From the NCBI GenBank assembly GCA_021018995.1, contig CM037590.1:42472287-42536286 (forward strand): DNA of 64,000 nt, given 5' to 3'. Of this stretch, positions 33,611-46,600 are shown piece by piece. The first letter of the stretch is position 1. Every line of letters begins with the position of its first letter. The stretch is from Chloranthus sessilifolius (taxonomy: Eukaryota > Streptophyta > Magnoliopsida > Chloranthales > Chloranthaceae). The notes beneath the pieces were generated by a model. It saw only the letters and a list, made by a program, of their open reading frames with translations, had not been told where the DNA came from and did not search any database. The position numbers and the translations under genes were made by a program.

Positions 33611-34350
33611 GGGAAATTTTCGGAATTGACCACCATTGTTTCGCATTTTTCAACATTAGGCCTCTAATTTCACTTTTTGCATAATAGACCAGCTTGAAGC
33701 CAAGCTAAGTTAAAAAGTTATAAATACCCTTGGGCAGTTCTAAACGTCTTAGCATCATTGATTGCTTTGAATTCCATGATGGAGATTATTTTTCATCATA
33801 ATCTTCGACGAGATTGATCTTAAGATTAAGGGCGTACTATCAGATGATCAATTTTACTAAAAAAGATAGAGTCATTATAGAGGAGTGTTGGAGCTCCTCT
33901 AGAGGAGAGCTGACAATCCCTAAAAGAGCCTTGACGCTCCTCTAGAGGAGTGTTGACGCTCTCGTAAAAGAGCGCTAGAGGAGTATTGACGCTCCCCTAA
34001 GGGAGCACTGGCTCCTCTAGAGAAGTGTTGACGTTCCCCTTAAAGAGCGCTGACGCTCCTCAATGGAAGTGATATCGCTCCCCATTATTTTTGTCCCGGT
34101 CTTTTAGCAAAATGGATCATTTGATGGTACGCTCATGATCTCAAGATCAATTCCGTGTAAGATTAGGACGAAAAATAATCTCTATCCTTGGATTCAAAGC
34201 AGTCAATGATGCTAAGATGTTTAGAATTACCCAAGTTTTTGTCACCTTTTACATACCTTGGGGGTATTTACTACATTTTAAATTGGCTTGGCTTCAAGTT
34301 GGTCGGTTATGGAGAAGATGAAAACTAGAGGTCAATTTTGAAAATTTTCC
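33611..34350. mobile_element. Composite foldback element, about 740 bp
   Basis: The outer arms GGGAAATTTTCGGAATTGAC and TCAATTTTGAAAATTTTCC are inverted. Inside them GTTCTAAACGTCTTAGCATC pairs with GATGCTAAGATGTTTAGAAT. Further in lie arms of the AAGATCTATTG MITE family (33760-33830 and 34110-34200). The core is a palindromic minisatellite. No perfect target duplication was seen. Confidence 0.7.
33884..34084. repeat. Palindromic minisatellite of CTCCTCTAGAGGAG units
   Basis: CTCCTCTAGAGGAG and variants (CTCCCCTAAGGGAG, CTCTCGTAAAAGAG), spaced by (T)GTTGACG or GCTGACG, are repeated about eight times in 200 bp. Each unit is itself a palindrome with a TCTAGA core. It sits at the loop of the 33611-34350 foldback. 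Confidence 0.85.
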
Positions 34351-34496
34351 ATAAAAAATGTATCTTTTAAATTTTTTTGCCTTTCAAATCAAGGGTCAAA
34401 GTTAAGGTGATGCCCACTCAACTTGATGCATTGATTTCTGTACCTTTGAACATATTATAGACAGTGGATAAATATAATTTCTAATTTATTTTTACA

Positions 34497-34895
34497 GTTA
34501 AAGATTCGGTCTTCGCAATTAATGATTCCACCGTTAAAATCACGGACTGACTTGAATCAGATGAGATCATTTTTCGTCCCAATCCTTCACACAATAGATA
34601 TTAAGACCACGTCCCACATATCATACATGCTCATTCTACGTGACGCACAACCCCAAAGTAATCGTGATCATGACGTTCTATGAGAAGAGTTCTCATGTCA
34701 CTTTGGGGATGCATTCTATGTGGAATAACATTTAATCGTCTAATAGGTGGGCCATGATCTCAAGACATATTGTTTGAAAGATTGGGGCAAAAAATAAAAA
34801 ATGATCTCCACCGTCTGATTCCAAGCAGCCATCAATTTTAACAGTGGAACCATCATTTGCAGAAATCAAATCGTGGGTTGCAAAAATCCTAACCT
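34497..34895. mobile_element. Palindromic MITE (copy F)
   Basis: Outer arms: AAAGATTCGGTCTTCGCAAT/TGATTCCACCGTTAAAAT against ATTTTAACAGTGGAACCATC/ATTTGCAGAAATC. Inner arms: GAATCAGATGAGATCATTTT/TCGTCCCAATCCTTCACAC against TTGTTTGAAAGATTGGGGCA/AATGATCTCCACCGTCTGAT. It is non-coding and of the same family as 4600-4954. Confidence 0.75.
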
Positions 34896-35174
34896 AATAA
34901 TAATAATAATAATAATAGTAATAATCAAACTAAAAAATCATGTGTTGCAGATAAAGTCATCTTCCATATATTTTACTCCCCTGTCAAATCTACTTTAGCA
35001 ATGCAAGAAAATAAACATTAAAAGTAGCTTTAACAACAAAACAAAAAATACTAACAAACCTCTCTTTCATCTTCTTCACCCTCTAAGCCAAGTCAGATTT
35101 TCTCTGGTTCTTTATCATCTCATTTTCCTTCAACCACTTCTTCGTTCTCTCTACAATCACAATAAAAAATCACT

Positions 35175-35343
35175 GATTGTCTTGAATTAGATAATGGAGA
35201 ACGTTTTTCGTCCCAATCTTCAAATAATAGATCTTGAGATCATGGCACACCTATCAGACAGTCACATGTTGATTCCATGTGGCCGATACCGATCCCGAGA
35301 CCGACCCCGATACATATCGGTATCGGCCAATTCTTGATACTTT
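35175..35343. repeat. Truncated MITE arm joined to a CCGATAC-rich fragment
   Basis: The left arm of the AAGATCTATTG MITE family runs from about 35175 through TTGATTCCATGTGGC at 35282. There it changes abruptly into GATACCGATCCCGAGACCGA and CATATCGGTATCGGCCAATT, a fragment of the CCGATAC family. The right arm of the MITE is absent, so this is a breakpoint between two repeat families. Confidence 0.65.
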
Positions 35344-35374
35344 GCTTACGACCATAGTGAGTAAATTCGTTGAC

Positions 35375-35377
<3 letters not shown>

Positions 35378-35414
<37 letters not shown>
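35378..35414. repeat. (AT)n microsatellite
   Basis: Seen directly. Confidence 0.95.
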
Positions 35415-35417
<3 letters not shown>

Positions 35418-35649
35418 TATTTGTGAATTTTCGAATACAATTCAAAAATTTTAATAATTCGCAAATTTCCCAAATTATATGTGAATTTTACGACTTTTTT
35501 TCTCGAATTTGGTCAAAAACTTTTATTTTTTCACTTTTATAATTTTTAATTAGATATAATATCATGTGTCACATGGTTTCCAATTATTTTTTTGGATGAA
35601 AGATTGAAACGAAAATTGAACTGTCCTATTTACAGTGACCGAATTTTTA

Positions 35650-36190
35650 ACGGCACCACAGCTGAAACCCATTAATTTCTTTGAATCATTTGATAGAGAT
35701 AATTTTTTCTCTCAATCTTTTACATAATCGATATTGAGATAATGAGAGTACTGACAATTAATTATTTACCTCATGTGGTATATATCGCAAAAAATTTAAA
35801 AATCATGATTGAATAAAATGTGTGCCACATAATTTTCAGTTACTTCTATGAAATGTATGTTAGGTGAGATAGAAAAATTGAGCTTCTGATGGTACACCAT
35901 TGATATACAGATCCATTATGTAAAAGATTAAAACGAAAATAAAAACGGTCTATTTGCACTCATCGAATTTTGAAGGCACTATAACCAAAAACCATTGACT
36001 GTTGTGAATCAAACGATGGAGATCATTTGTCACTCAATCTTCCTCATAATGTATGAGATAATGGGTGTATCGACAATAAACTTCATCTTAGCCATCAAAT
36101 TTGAAGATCATGATCTAAAGATGTTTAATACAAAAGATTGGTATAAGGAAAAAAAATATATTATATGATTCAAAGCAGTCAAATATGGAT
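35650..36190. mobile_element. Two adjacent MITE copies (H and I) in direct orientation
   Basis: TTTTTAACGGCACCACAGCT followed by TTTCTTTGAATCATTTGATA starts copy H near 35650. TTTTGAAGGCACTATAACCA followed by GTTGTGAATCAAACGATGGA starts copy I near 35967. Right arms (ATTATGTAAAAGATTAAAAC near 35915 and ACAAAAGATTGGTATAAGGA near 36130) close each. Both are strongly diverged. Confidence 0.55.
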
Positions 36191-36503
36191 GCATTAATGG
36201 CCTTTTATTGTGTTGAGTCATATGATAAAGATAGAAAATCTTTAGAATGTGACATTTAAATCAGGTGAATTCGATAGTGTCTCCACATTTATATTAACAT
36301 ATGCAACGCACGTGCATTTTTACTAGTATCATTAAAAAGTTAAGGTTACATGCGATTTCAATGTCTTTGTATGAGGTGGTAGAATAAAGTGTAATGTGTT
36401 GTTTGCTCCTTACATTTACTCGGCTAGTTTTCAAATTACAAACTACTAGTATACAGCAAAACTGCAACTGCTTGTTCTAGAGCCATCCAGTGGAAGGAGC
36501 AGT

Positions 36504-36708
36504 AACATTTTATGCCCACCAACCCGGAGGGGTAGCTCACTTGGTCAGGCCTTGGGTTTGCTCCCCAATGGTCACCAGTTCGAGTCCCCTCAGAGCCACT
36601 GGAGTATTACCCGGTTGTTAGCTCCAGGGCCCCGTGAGATTAGTTGAGGTGCACGCAAGCTGGCCCGAACACCCACGGATATAAAAAAAAAAACATTTTA
36701 TGCCCACC
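36504..36708 (+). mobile_element. tRNA-derived SINE (36521-36691) with perfect 17-bp target duplication
   Basis: AACATTTTATGCCCACC stands at 36504-36520 and again at 36692-36708. Between them, 171 bp begin with a tRNA-like head: an A box in GGGTAGCTCACTTGGTC (about 36531-36546) and a B box GTTCGAGTC (36578-36586). A tRNA-unrelated body and an oligo-A tail (36683-36692) follow. This is the structure of a SINE copied by LINE machinery. The perfect duplication argues for a recent insertion. Confidence 0.9.
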
Positions 36709-38697
36709 CTTTATAATTGTTCGAATGCTTTCTCTTTTTAGTTCCTTCAATTTGATTCGAAGGGAGATAACAAGATAATTTATAAAACAATTCTATATAG
36801 TTCGTCTGATATAGCTGATCGATTTTAAATGTAACTCTTGCAAGTGCAGAAGATCTATTGTAATATGGCAAGAACAAGGGTGTCGAACCCACAGGGAAAC
36901 GTAAATTTTAATTAATTCTTTCAGAGATTTAAAAACGTCCCTAAGGAAGTACCAAAGGACAGATTTAATTTTACCAAAAATTTAACACACTTTTCTAAAT
37001 GCAAGAAAAATAAATTAATCTAAACAACTAATTACTAATGAATCTAAGAACAATATTTAAATATGATCAAGGAATATGCTATCCCAGATTTGTACCCCTT
37101 TTCTACCATTAAAACCCACAGTTTTATTAAAGCATCATTCACACCATTATCCTATAGAAAAATGATTCGTAATAAAATATGATCATCAATCCGGCATACT
37201 CTATCTAAAAACAATGACTCAGCCTATCATTGCGGTATGAGTCATGTAAGAAGCATAGCGTATCTCATGATGTTTAGATCACAACAATAAACACATAATC
37301 GCTCTGCAGCCTAGATCAGTCTGCAGGTCCAGATCTAGCGATTATAGTCGTTGATACACGCAATCAACGGTCATAACAAGCATTCAATATATTTTTAATA
37401 ACACAAACTTTGAGCAAAACGATTCCATGATGACAATAAATAGACTATGATATTAATCATAATATGGGTACTTATCTGGGGATCGCATCTTCCTCGATCA
37501 ACTGATTTAGCCGCTCATCTTTGGTGTATGATCTCCTTATTCATTCAAAGTTATTCTTCTTTTTATTCATTCCAAAAGATCTTTGTTTACAATGCCTTCT
37601 CCTAAATATAATTTATGCTTAAAAGAAAACAATGCAAATCCTAAGTACAATCTACCCAGATGGAACCCTAAAAGAAGAAGGAAGAAGAACCCTTGAAAAG
37701 ATGCCCAGAGGAGTCTAAAATCAAAAATGAATAATGAATAATAATTCTAAAAAAAAAACTCTCCAAAAAAACTCCTTCTCGAAGTGTTTGATTTGGCTTT
37801 AAATAGCACCCACGTCGCGGAAGTGTCCTGGCTCAAAAAGTTAGGGTCGATCGATCGATTCCTTAAAATTCTGAGTTAAGAAGTCTTTTCCATCTCAAAC
37901 TCTATCATTTTGGTCGATCGATTGACTGGAGGGTCGATCGATCGACCTTCCCTGATTTCCGTGAACTCCCGCCAAACTTTTGTATCAGATACTACTTCGG
38001 TATTTTGGCCATAACTTTCTGTCTCGAACTTAGATTGAGGCGATTCTTATGCCGTTGGAAAGCGGACAGAAAGATCTACAACTTTTGTGTATTGACAATT
38101 TCATAATTCGGCCGTATTCAAGGTCCAAATTGAGCTGCAAGTCACACTAAGTTCTCGATGACCCAAAGTTGCTGTGTTTTGACATTATTTTTAGAATTCT
38201 TGGGCTGTTTTCTGCACTTGGCTTGTATTTGCCTGAAATACTTCAAATCTAGTAATTCTCATCAAATGGCCTTCATCGGATAGCCAAATATAGGAATTTA
38301 GGGGTGAAATATTATCATATTTCATTACTCATCAATAGCTAACTTCAGTTTATCTTCCATGGGCTCTAAATGTAACAGAAAAGGACTCTGCATAGGAAAT
38401 CCTTGTGCACAAGTGTAAAATAATGCTCTAAGAAATGGCTTCAGGATCCACAAAGATGGAACTTTTCACACTTATTATGAAGTTTTAAACAGAGCTTTCC
38501 ACACTTATTATGAAGTTCTAAACAGTCCCCCCAACCGGCATAACCCAAGCACTTGAAAACCTCCAGTCATTGACTCCGGAAATGACTTATATCGATCTAC
38601 TCTTGCACGTTGTTTCAAACAAATTGCCAACATACAATGAATAAGCACCACGGTCTTAGTTACACTCGGACAAGAGGAAATCTACCTGGTGGCTTTT
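36709..38697. other. Retroelement-like non-coding region
   Basis: No gene frame is seen. GGTGTCGAACCCACAGGGAA near 36880 and GCCATAACTTTCTGTCTCGA / GCCGTTGGAAAGCGGACAGA near 38010-38070 are phrases often met in plant LTR-retrotransposon spacers, recalled rather than searched. A triplet of GATC palindromes lies at 37845-37948. Confidence 0.35.
37845..37948. repeat. Clustered TCGATCGATCGA palindromes
   Basis: GGTCGATCGATCGATT, GGTCGATCGATTGACT and GGGTCGATCGATCGACC occur within 104 bp. Each is a GATC-based palindrome. Confidence 0.8.
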
Positions 38698-38838
38698 ATT
38701 AGAATGTACTTTATTTGATAACTACCACACTTCAATTATCCCGACTAATTGTATTTATCTAAACCAATTGTAATTGTCAATTATTAGAATGTACTTTATT
38801 TGATAACTACCTAGCATCAATTATTTCAACCAATTGTA
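38698..38838. repeat. Tandem 85-bp repeat, LTR-like, continuing beyond the LINE at 49711
   Basis: ATTAGAATGTACTTTATTTG begins at 38698 and 38783. Each copy ends in (A)AACCAATTGTA. The sequence immediately after the LINE poly-A tail (49711 onward) starts ACCAATTGTAACTGTCAAC, matching AACCAATTGTAATTGTCAAT at 38762. It therefore looks like the other side of the same unit, into which the LINE complex inserted. Confidence 0.5.
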
Positions 38839-38842
38839 GACG

Positions 38843-39055
38843 ATGGATAGAGTCCACACCTCAAAGGACTTTGATATACGACGATGGATAGAAACCTTGA
38901 AGGACTTTGATTGCACAATCCATTACCATCTAGGAAAAGCCAATGTAGTCGTAGACTCCCTTAGTCGCAATGTCCCAAGAAACCTATCAAGCCTCAAGAC
39001 TTATCGATCTAAAAATGTTAAGGAGTCAACAAGCCATGATACTGTATTCTTTTAA
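38843..39055 (+). pseudogene. Ty3/gypsy RNase H C-terminal fragment
   Basis: The frame encodes RRWIETLKDFDCTIHYHLGK followed by ANVVVDSLSRN, the very conserved end of the Ty3/gypsy RNase H domain. Two lesions are visible: VVADALSR has become VVVDSLSR, and the upstream part is missing. A 40-bp stretch (CGATGGATAGA...AAGGACTTTGAT) is duplicated just before the conserved part. Nothing else of the polyprotein is nearby, so it is a short relic. Confidence 0.75.
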
Positions 39056-39660
39056 TATTGAGGATGGCGTTATTATAATGTTATATTTCAGTTTTATTCT
39101 ATTGCTTTACTCATTATTATGTCATGTTATATCTCTATTATTGTTTAACTTTATGAGTTGATTTAAGTTATAGACCTTTTCTACTAGCCTTATCATATAT
39201 GATCCATACCGGTTTACTTGGTAAGCTGGCCCATTGTTTGGGATTCCAGGGAGTACAACTACACATGGAGTGGATAAAGTAGATGCGTCAATGATTGATG
39301 GAAATTTGAATTTGAGCGAAGAAGGATTTGAAGCTTAGTTGATTAGTTTTTCTTTATGCATTAGGAAGAATTTTTAAGACATTAATTTCATACTTAATTT
39401 TATGAACAAGTTCATATTAATGATGGATTACGCATGATTTCAGCTTTTATTGAATTTAAGAGTAAACATAAAGTTTGGTATAATAGGTTGTTATCTCAAA
39501 GTTTAGTATTGCTCTCATGATAATATAAAAGAAAATTTATGCGTGCATTTTTAATAGTTATTTTTTCGTTGCATTTATATACGGATCTTTATGGATTAAT
39601 TGATTTATTTATGATCATGGATATGTGATATAGTGTGATGTTTCCAAGTGAGCGCATTGA
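39056..39660. other. AT-rich stretch before the LINE
   Basis: No gene is recognised. It may be the LINE leader or older intergenic sequence. Confidence 0.35.
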
Positions 39661-41591
39661 TTCGGTGCGTGAATTTGGGGACGCCAAAGTTGGAATTTAT
39701 GGACACTGTAAAGATTCATCCGGGGTTCCAAAATGGTCTCTTTGTTGACAATAGGGGGAATTCTAAAGGTTTGGCGCTACTTTGAAAAAATGATGTACGA
39801 GTCCTCGTGCAATCTTATTCAAAGTCTCACATTGATGCATTAGTAAGCCTTTCAGAAAATGATAAAAAGGGGCGTTTGACAGGGATTTATGGTGAACTAG
39901 TTTCCGCAAAGAGAGAACGTACCTGAAATTTAATTCGTAATCTCCACACTAGCTATTGTTTACCGTGGCTAGTGGTCGGGGATTTCAACGAAATACTCTA
40001 CCAACAAAAAAAGAGAGGGGAAAAGCACCGTGATTGGCATCAGATAGAAAATTTTCGAAATTGCCTTGATGACTGCAAGCTTTTTCGATCTCGATTTTTT
40101 CAGCCCCAAATTTACTTGGTGCAGCAGTCGGGAAGGAATGAAATATGTGAAGGAACGGTTGGATAGGGCCTTGGGCAATGATGAATGGAGAACACTATTC
40201 CTCAACTATGAGGTATGCAATCATGCAATCACTAGCTCTGACCATTTTGCTATTTCTTTATGTTTTCAAATGTAGCAGAAGGCGATCTTCAAAGGTGGTA
40301 GGCCAAATCACTTGGAAGCCATGTGGTTAAGAGATGGCGGAGTTGGTACAACGCAAGTGGAAATCTTTTATCCCAAAGACCCAATCAGCCCATGCAAACA
40401 ATTATATCAGCAAAATTGCCCAACTTATGCAGAATCTAAAGAGATGAAATCAGACCACTTTTGATAATAGCAACAAAAATATTACACAAAAATTGAAGGA
40501 GATGCAAGCCATCGGCCCGGGATCAGACAAAAACTTAAAATTAGAAATCAACGAACTTCTGGAGCGAAACGAAATTATGTGGCGACAGAGATCGCGAGAA
40601 GTTTGGATGCAAGCGGGAGACAAAAATACGGCTTTTTTCCATTCCCGTGCCTTCGCTCGGAAAAAAAAGTAATTACATTGGAGGTCTCTTCGACAACGGG
40701 GGTATGTGGAGAACAGATAATACTTAAATTATCATTATCATAGTCAACTACTATTTTGATCTATTCTCTTCTAGAATCCCGTCGGGAGTCGAGGATGTAC
40801 TTAACTCTCTGTCGGCCTGAATCACCCCAGAACAAAACTGCTACCTCTGCATTGATTACACTCAGGCTAAAGTGCTTTAAGCCCTATCACAAATGCACCC
40901 CCAGAAATCACCAAGACCGGATGGAATGCCAGCCCTCTTCTATCAAAATTTTGTAACGTTGTCCACTCCTATGTTCTCTCTATTACTCTTGGATTTCTAA
41001 ACGGTAATACTGATATCACCCCCATTAATGAAACTCATTTAGTGCTGATTCCGAAAACAAAGAACCCAAAGACAATGAAAGAATTCCGGCCAATTAGTTT
41101 ATGTAATGTGATATATAAACTAATTGCAAATGTTCTTGCACATAGGTTGAAAGTTGTTTTGCCTTTTATCATATCTACCAATCAAAACACTTTTGTCCCC
41201 AGGAGACTTGCCACTGATAATATTATTGTGGCCTATGAAATCAATTATTATCTTAAATCAAGGAATAGGGGTGCGGGTTTTTGTGCCCTCAAGCTAGATG
41301 CCAGTAAAGCATATGACCGTGTTTAATGACCTTTTCTTGAAGCTTGCTTACTAAAATTTGGGTTTGATCACTAATGGGTAAACCTGATCATGAAATGTGT
41401 CACCACTGTCTCCTTTTCTTTCCTTATAAATGGGGTGATATGTGGCAAGCTAACACCTTCTAGGGGCCTACGTCAAGGAGACCCTCTCTCGTTGTACCAC
41501 TTTCTCATAGTAGCTGAGATTTTTTCTTCTATGTGTACTAATGCCTTGAATTAAAGAATGATTTCAGGAATCCAAATATGCAAGAATGCTC
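39661..41591 (+). pseudogene. LINE (L1-type) 5' part: endonuclease and N-terminal reverse transcriptase
   Basis: Pieces of ORF2 follow in order through frameshifts and stops. NSKGLALL and KNDVRVLVQSYSKSHIDALV (about 39750-39840) are the start of the apurinic-type endonuclease. WLVVGDFNEILYQQKKRGEK (about 39965), FFSPKFTWC, RLDRALGNDEWR and SSDHFAISL carry its catalytic-core motifs. EINELLERNEIMWRQRSRE and AGDKNTAFFHSRAFA (about 40540-40660) are the linker. LVLIPKTKNPKTMKEFRPIS, LCNVIYKLIANVLAHRLK and LKLDASKAYDRV (41040-41326) are reverse-transcriptase blocks, then LRQGDPLS (about 41468). The frame stops abruptly at 41591, where a Harbinger-like element enters. The 5' end is truncated or eroded. 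Several stops make it inactive. Confidence 0.92.
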
Positions 41592-42118
41592 TAAGGCCTC
41601 GTTCGAATAGTAGATTTCTGCTCGGAAACAGAGTCCTGCTGGGAGAGCAACTTTTTTTTGCAGTTTCAGAGCCTTTCATGTATTCGGCAATGGCGGTGGG
41701 ACCCAGTTATGAAGCGACGGTTCCCGAGTTTCCTTAGCTTTCCCATTTCCGACCAAAAATCTCAGGAATGGCCAAAATCGGAGTCCTTGGTGAGTACACT
41801 CTCACCAAAACACATACCATATAAAAACTCTGCTTTGCTCCAACGGCTACTTCTGTTGAAAGCTCATGTTAGATCTAGTTTGCTAAATTTCTAGGGTTTG
41901 AAGGTGTTGAGGTTATCTGTCTTCCTCCCTTCCCTTCCCTCTCGCTTGGGGATAGTTTGCTATTTCTTTAAAAACGTATGCACAGATTGGACTATTTTTA
42001 CTAGATTTGTTTTCATGAAGGGAGATGAAACTATCTATTATGGTAGGAAAACATGAGATTAGATAACATTATGTTTAAAGAATTAGAATCAATTTGATAG
42101 ATAATAATGGCTAACTTT

Positions 42119-42149
<31 letters not shown>

Positions 42150-43604
42150 GTTTGATGATTGGGTTCTATGGCTTTCTTCTTTTACATTTGCTATCCTCAC
42201 AGGGAACGAATTGATCATCGAGAAAGTTTGCTTTTCTTAGAACTTTAGGGATATGGCGAAGGTTGCTGTTCAAGATCCTTTGTCAACCAATTCTGTCCCA
42301 CATCCTTTTGTGGGAGGCGCTTTGGATGGTTCAAGCTGATGCTGTGATGAAAAGAAAGACCCCCTCAGAATTAAGAGTAATTCTGAGGCGCTTTAGATGG
42401 TTCAACCAATTCTTTACACCTATTTATTTGTCTTCTCTTTTGGTTAATTGTATCCTCATGTGATTAAAAATAGCCGATCTTTGAAGATTTAGCTTGACAG
42501 TAGCATTTATTTAGAGTTGTCTATTTGTTTATGTTTTCATTACAAAAGGGCATCCTAAATGCCTATCTTAGTTTTTCTTGGAAGTGAATGTGTGGAGAGT
42601 GAATTTTTCAGCAGTTAACCTTTCAAATGTTTTTGTTTCATATAGAGTTTGGTACTTATTAGTATTCATTGCATGATTCATTTGTTTCTTTATTTCTCTA
42701 CTGTCATTCCTTTCTAGATGATTATATAAGATTAATTGAACTTTGAAGGTTCCCCTTCGCTAGCAGCTTATTTAGAGATATCTCTTGTAAAACTTTATCT
42801 ACTATAGACCATGCCTAACTTTGTTTCTTAAGGCTCCATTTTAGCATTTGCTCATTTTTGCTCACAATCCTCATAGTAATTGATAATAAAATAGGTTTGA
42901 CAAGTTTTCATTTTGGTTGAAATAGTTACTATTATATAAATTGGATTTGGTTGCAATTGAAAACAAATTCACAGCTCCAAAATCAAACTCCAAATCTTGT
43001 TATTTTGAATCCAGTGGAATAGTGAAATGTGGCCCTAATCATGGTTCAAAACCTTAAACAATTTTATTTGTGTTCCTTGAATTATTTAGAACGCTTAGAA
43101 AATATTATTTGAGTACCTTATTTTTCTCTTAGAATAAATTATTTTTGTTGACTTGCTTCTGCTTAGGCTCGTTTTTTTGGGTGTAACATGGGTTATATTT
43201 GCAAAAAATTTGTACACTCCGAGATTGGATCTCCCATGTCCACAATCACTTTAATGCTATGTTAGTATGCTTTTGTTTGGTTTGGCCCATTTAGTCCTGT
43301 ATCATAAATTTATAGAATTCTACTCACGCTTACGCCCGGAATGGAGTTTGGGTTCTCTTAGTTTAGCATTTGAAGGCATCGAGTCAATGTGATGTTTAAG
43401 CTGATACCGAGGATGTATTGTCTTAGTATCACCGATACAAACTTTGTTTCAGCGATACAAACTTTGTTTCAGCGATATAAAAAAGATATACTGCAAAATT
43501 GTCCCTGCTGTTACCTAAGATGATAAGTTTGTCTTGGTGTCTCCACCATTGAGACGTATTGGACGATACGTCTTGGAGCATTCGATGGAGTCGGAGGATG
43601 AGGA

Positions 43605-46600
43605 CACTACAAAATTTGGGGGTTTTAGTGGCACCTTATTATCCACGTTTTAATAAAACCGCAAGTCAACTTTTGACAAGCTTGTTGAGGTTAAAGTCAA
43701 ATCTATTGACATTAGTGATCACCCATTAATCCTTCTATTTTTTATTTCTATTATTAGGTGAAGGATGTACAAGCAAATTTATCTATTTTACAATATAACA
43801 TAGCTATAATAACTAAATCAACTAACATAAATTTTTGTAATTTTGGTGTTATGTAACACTATCTTTTCTGATTTTGTAGGATGAAAGTAATGGATTATGT
43901 GTTTTGATCAACTTTTCTTTATTGGAATTTGTTTCAGCTATGGTATTGTGTCTAGAAGGCATGCTAGCATCAATACATTGTTAGCCTTTTCTTGTTTTAT
44001 TCCTGAATACCTTCAAAACTATTAAAAGTTATGAATCTTTAGAGCTTTTTGTTCGATTTCATTGTTCTCTTGTAAGACTTCTCTAGGATTTAAATATTCT
44101 CTCAACAAATCAATAACAAATGTCTTTGCCAAAAATTTGTATGCTGAAATGCTCATTTATCATCACTTATGTATTTTTTTTTTTACTTTTATTTTTGCGG
44201 GTAACCTAGGATTGAACCTGCGATCTCAAGGTTGCAATATTATCATCCTTCCAGTTGAGCGACCAACCCAACCCAACATCACTTTGTTTCATTATGGTGT
44301 CATTCTTCATTGCCTTTTAACTTAGGATGTTGGTGAAGATTTTTTCATGAATAATGAGGATGAAGCATCTTCGAAAAATTACTGGAGTTCCTAATTTTGG
44401 GCAAGCAGATTTAAATTCAGATTCTCTGTTTTTGGTATTCTTTGAACTAATCCTGTGAATTGGTAATGTGTTCTATAGTTATTTCTGTTGCAGTTTCTAT
44501 CAACTTTATTATATGTTCATTTGAACTTCATCTTTTAGTCGATGTTTGTAATTATAGCTTTTGGAAATAACTTTTGCCTTGGGTTTCTTGAATGCAAGAA
44601 TCGACTTTAACTAGAAAGAAAATGTATAAAAGTAACCGATTTCTGAATATGTTCATTATGGCGACGTTGTTGTCCTATTTAATTTATAGCTATAAAGAGT
44701 CATTTGAAATGCTCTTTAGTCATACTACCCTGATATTAGATGTCCAAGGAATGTGGTTGGCTAAGGTATATGAATCACTACCCTTATATTAGATGTCCAA
44801 GGAATGTGGTTGGCTAAGGTATATGAATCGCGAACCCCACATTTAGAAATGTGGTTGGCTGTTTATGTATTATGTCCATTGTACGGTGTTGGACTTCATT
44901 TATTTGTTTTTGTTAGCCTAATTTGTAAGAGGAGGTTTTTCTTCTTGGTCAAAGGCATAATCTTTGCTAGCCTAATTATCGGTTTTTGAATTTTCTTTCT
45001 ATCAGTATTGTATATCCTTTATACATTATGAAATTATGTTTTAAATTCTAATTAATATTTGTTTTGGCTGCAGGTTGGATCCATCAAGTGGATTTGGGAA
45101 ACTTATGGGTTTATGCTCTAAAACTGTAGCATACTTGAATGGTGTTGTCTAGTTCAAGTCGGTACAATTCCCCAGTTGGACAAGCTGCTTGTTGAAATTA
45201 CAAAGTTAAACACTCACTCGCTCACTGAGACATAGGCACATACACAATGTTTTTAGTGTAACACATTGTTGATTGTGCACAGCTATGTGAGATTTTGATG
45301 AAGTCTATCTTCACCACTTATTCCCTCACTGCTGCTTTTGGAGTTCGATATCTAGTGTCGAGTACCATGCAGTCTTCAAGTTGAGTTGGTTATTTTTAGC
45401 ACATTTCAGATTTCACCCAGTACACTGAATGGAGAGCTGCAAGTTATAGAAATTCAATAAACATGAATACCATTCAATTCTTTAAACACATTAAAGGATA
45501 GTGAAATCATACTTGCTTCAAAAGTAACTTTTTAAATTTATTAAACTAGATCTACTTCCAATTAGCACATGTCTTTTTACTTGCATGCAACGTCTAATTT
45601 ATTTTGACAAAATTTAACTTTAGAAATCATGACCTCTGCGTAGATTCCAACTTCTTCAATGCGATAGTAAGCAACGATCAGAAGTGAAGGTTATTTTCTT
45701 CAATTATTATCTTTTTACAGCATGTTGAAGAATAATTTATTTGGTGACCTTTTTCTAATTTACTCCTTGTTGGGAAGTAATAATTTTTGTTCATGTATAA
45801 GTGAATCTTGGATTCAAGCTTATTACATGAGTTGGGCTAAAAATTGGGGTGCCACTCTGTTTGGTCAAATGGCTAGATTCCTATAAAGACAATGTTATAA
45901 GAAAGCATTTATGACCAAGCTCAATAACACTAAATAGGTCATGAAATAATTTTGATCGAATGATTTAAACTGCAGATCAAAATCCCTTGTGCATTTAATA
46001 GCACTTATTAACTTGGAGGGTGGGATCTTCTAGTAATGAATCTCATCAATATAGCCTACCACATGTATATCTAATTGTAATTTTGATATGGTTAGTTTGC
46101 TACTTGTTTTCACCCCTGTTGCTCTAATTATCATTAAGTATGTGACTTTCTATAAAAAGAAGCCAAAAATATGCCTTTAGAATTGCAAGGTTGTGCTGCT
46201 TTTGAGCTTGCATTATTGCTTAGAGTGGTATTAGGTAAGCTGCCCCAGCGCCAAGTGCTCTGGATGCTTGGGTATTTGTTTTTTTTATGCAGGTCCCTTT
46301 TGTAGAGCCATTACTTGCACACACAAAGATGGCCAAGTACACAATTAGAAAAGAAAGACTATTTTGGGCCGCTGGTACTATGTGGAAACACCATATAAGC
46401 CATTTGACTATGATCTAAGGATCTTTAGCACAAAGAGAGTGGCACCAAACACAATCTATTGTATCAATGATCTATAGATCATCACCTTCAAATTAAATGG
46501 CGTAGATGGTATTTTCACATGGCACATATCCCCAAAATACCAAGTCTTTCTTTTAGATAGTGTGTAAGTCTATGGGTCAATTTGTGTGTGCAAGTAATGA

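Noticed and set aside
36521..36600. tRNA gene
   Set aside because: The A and B boxes belong to a SINE head. The cloverleaf is not complete, and a poly-A tail with target duplication shows a retroposon.
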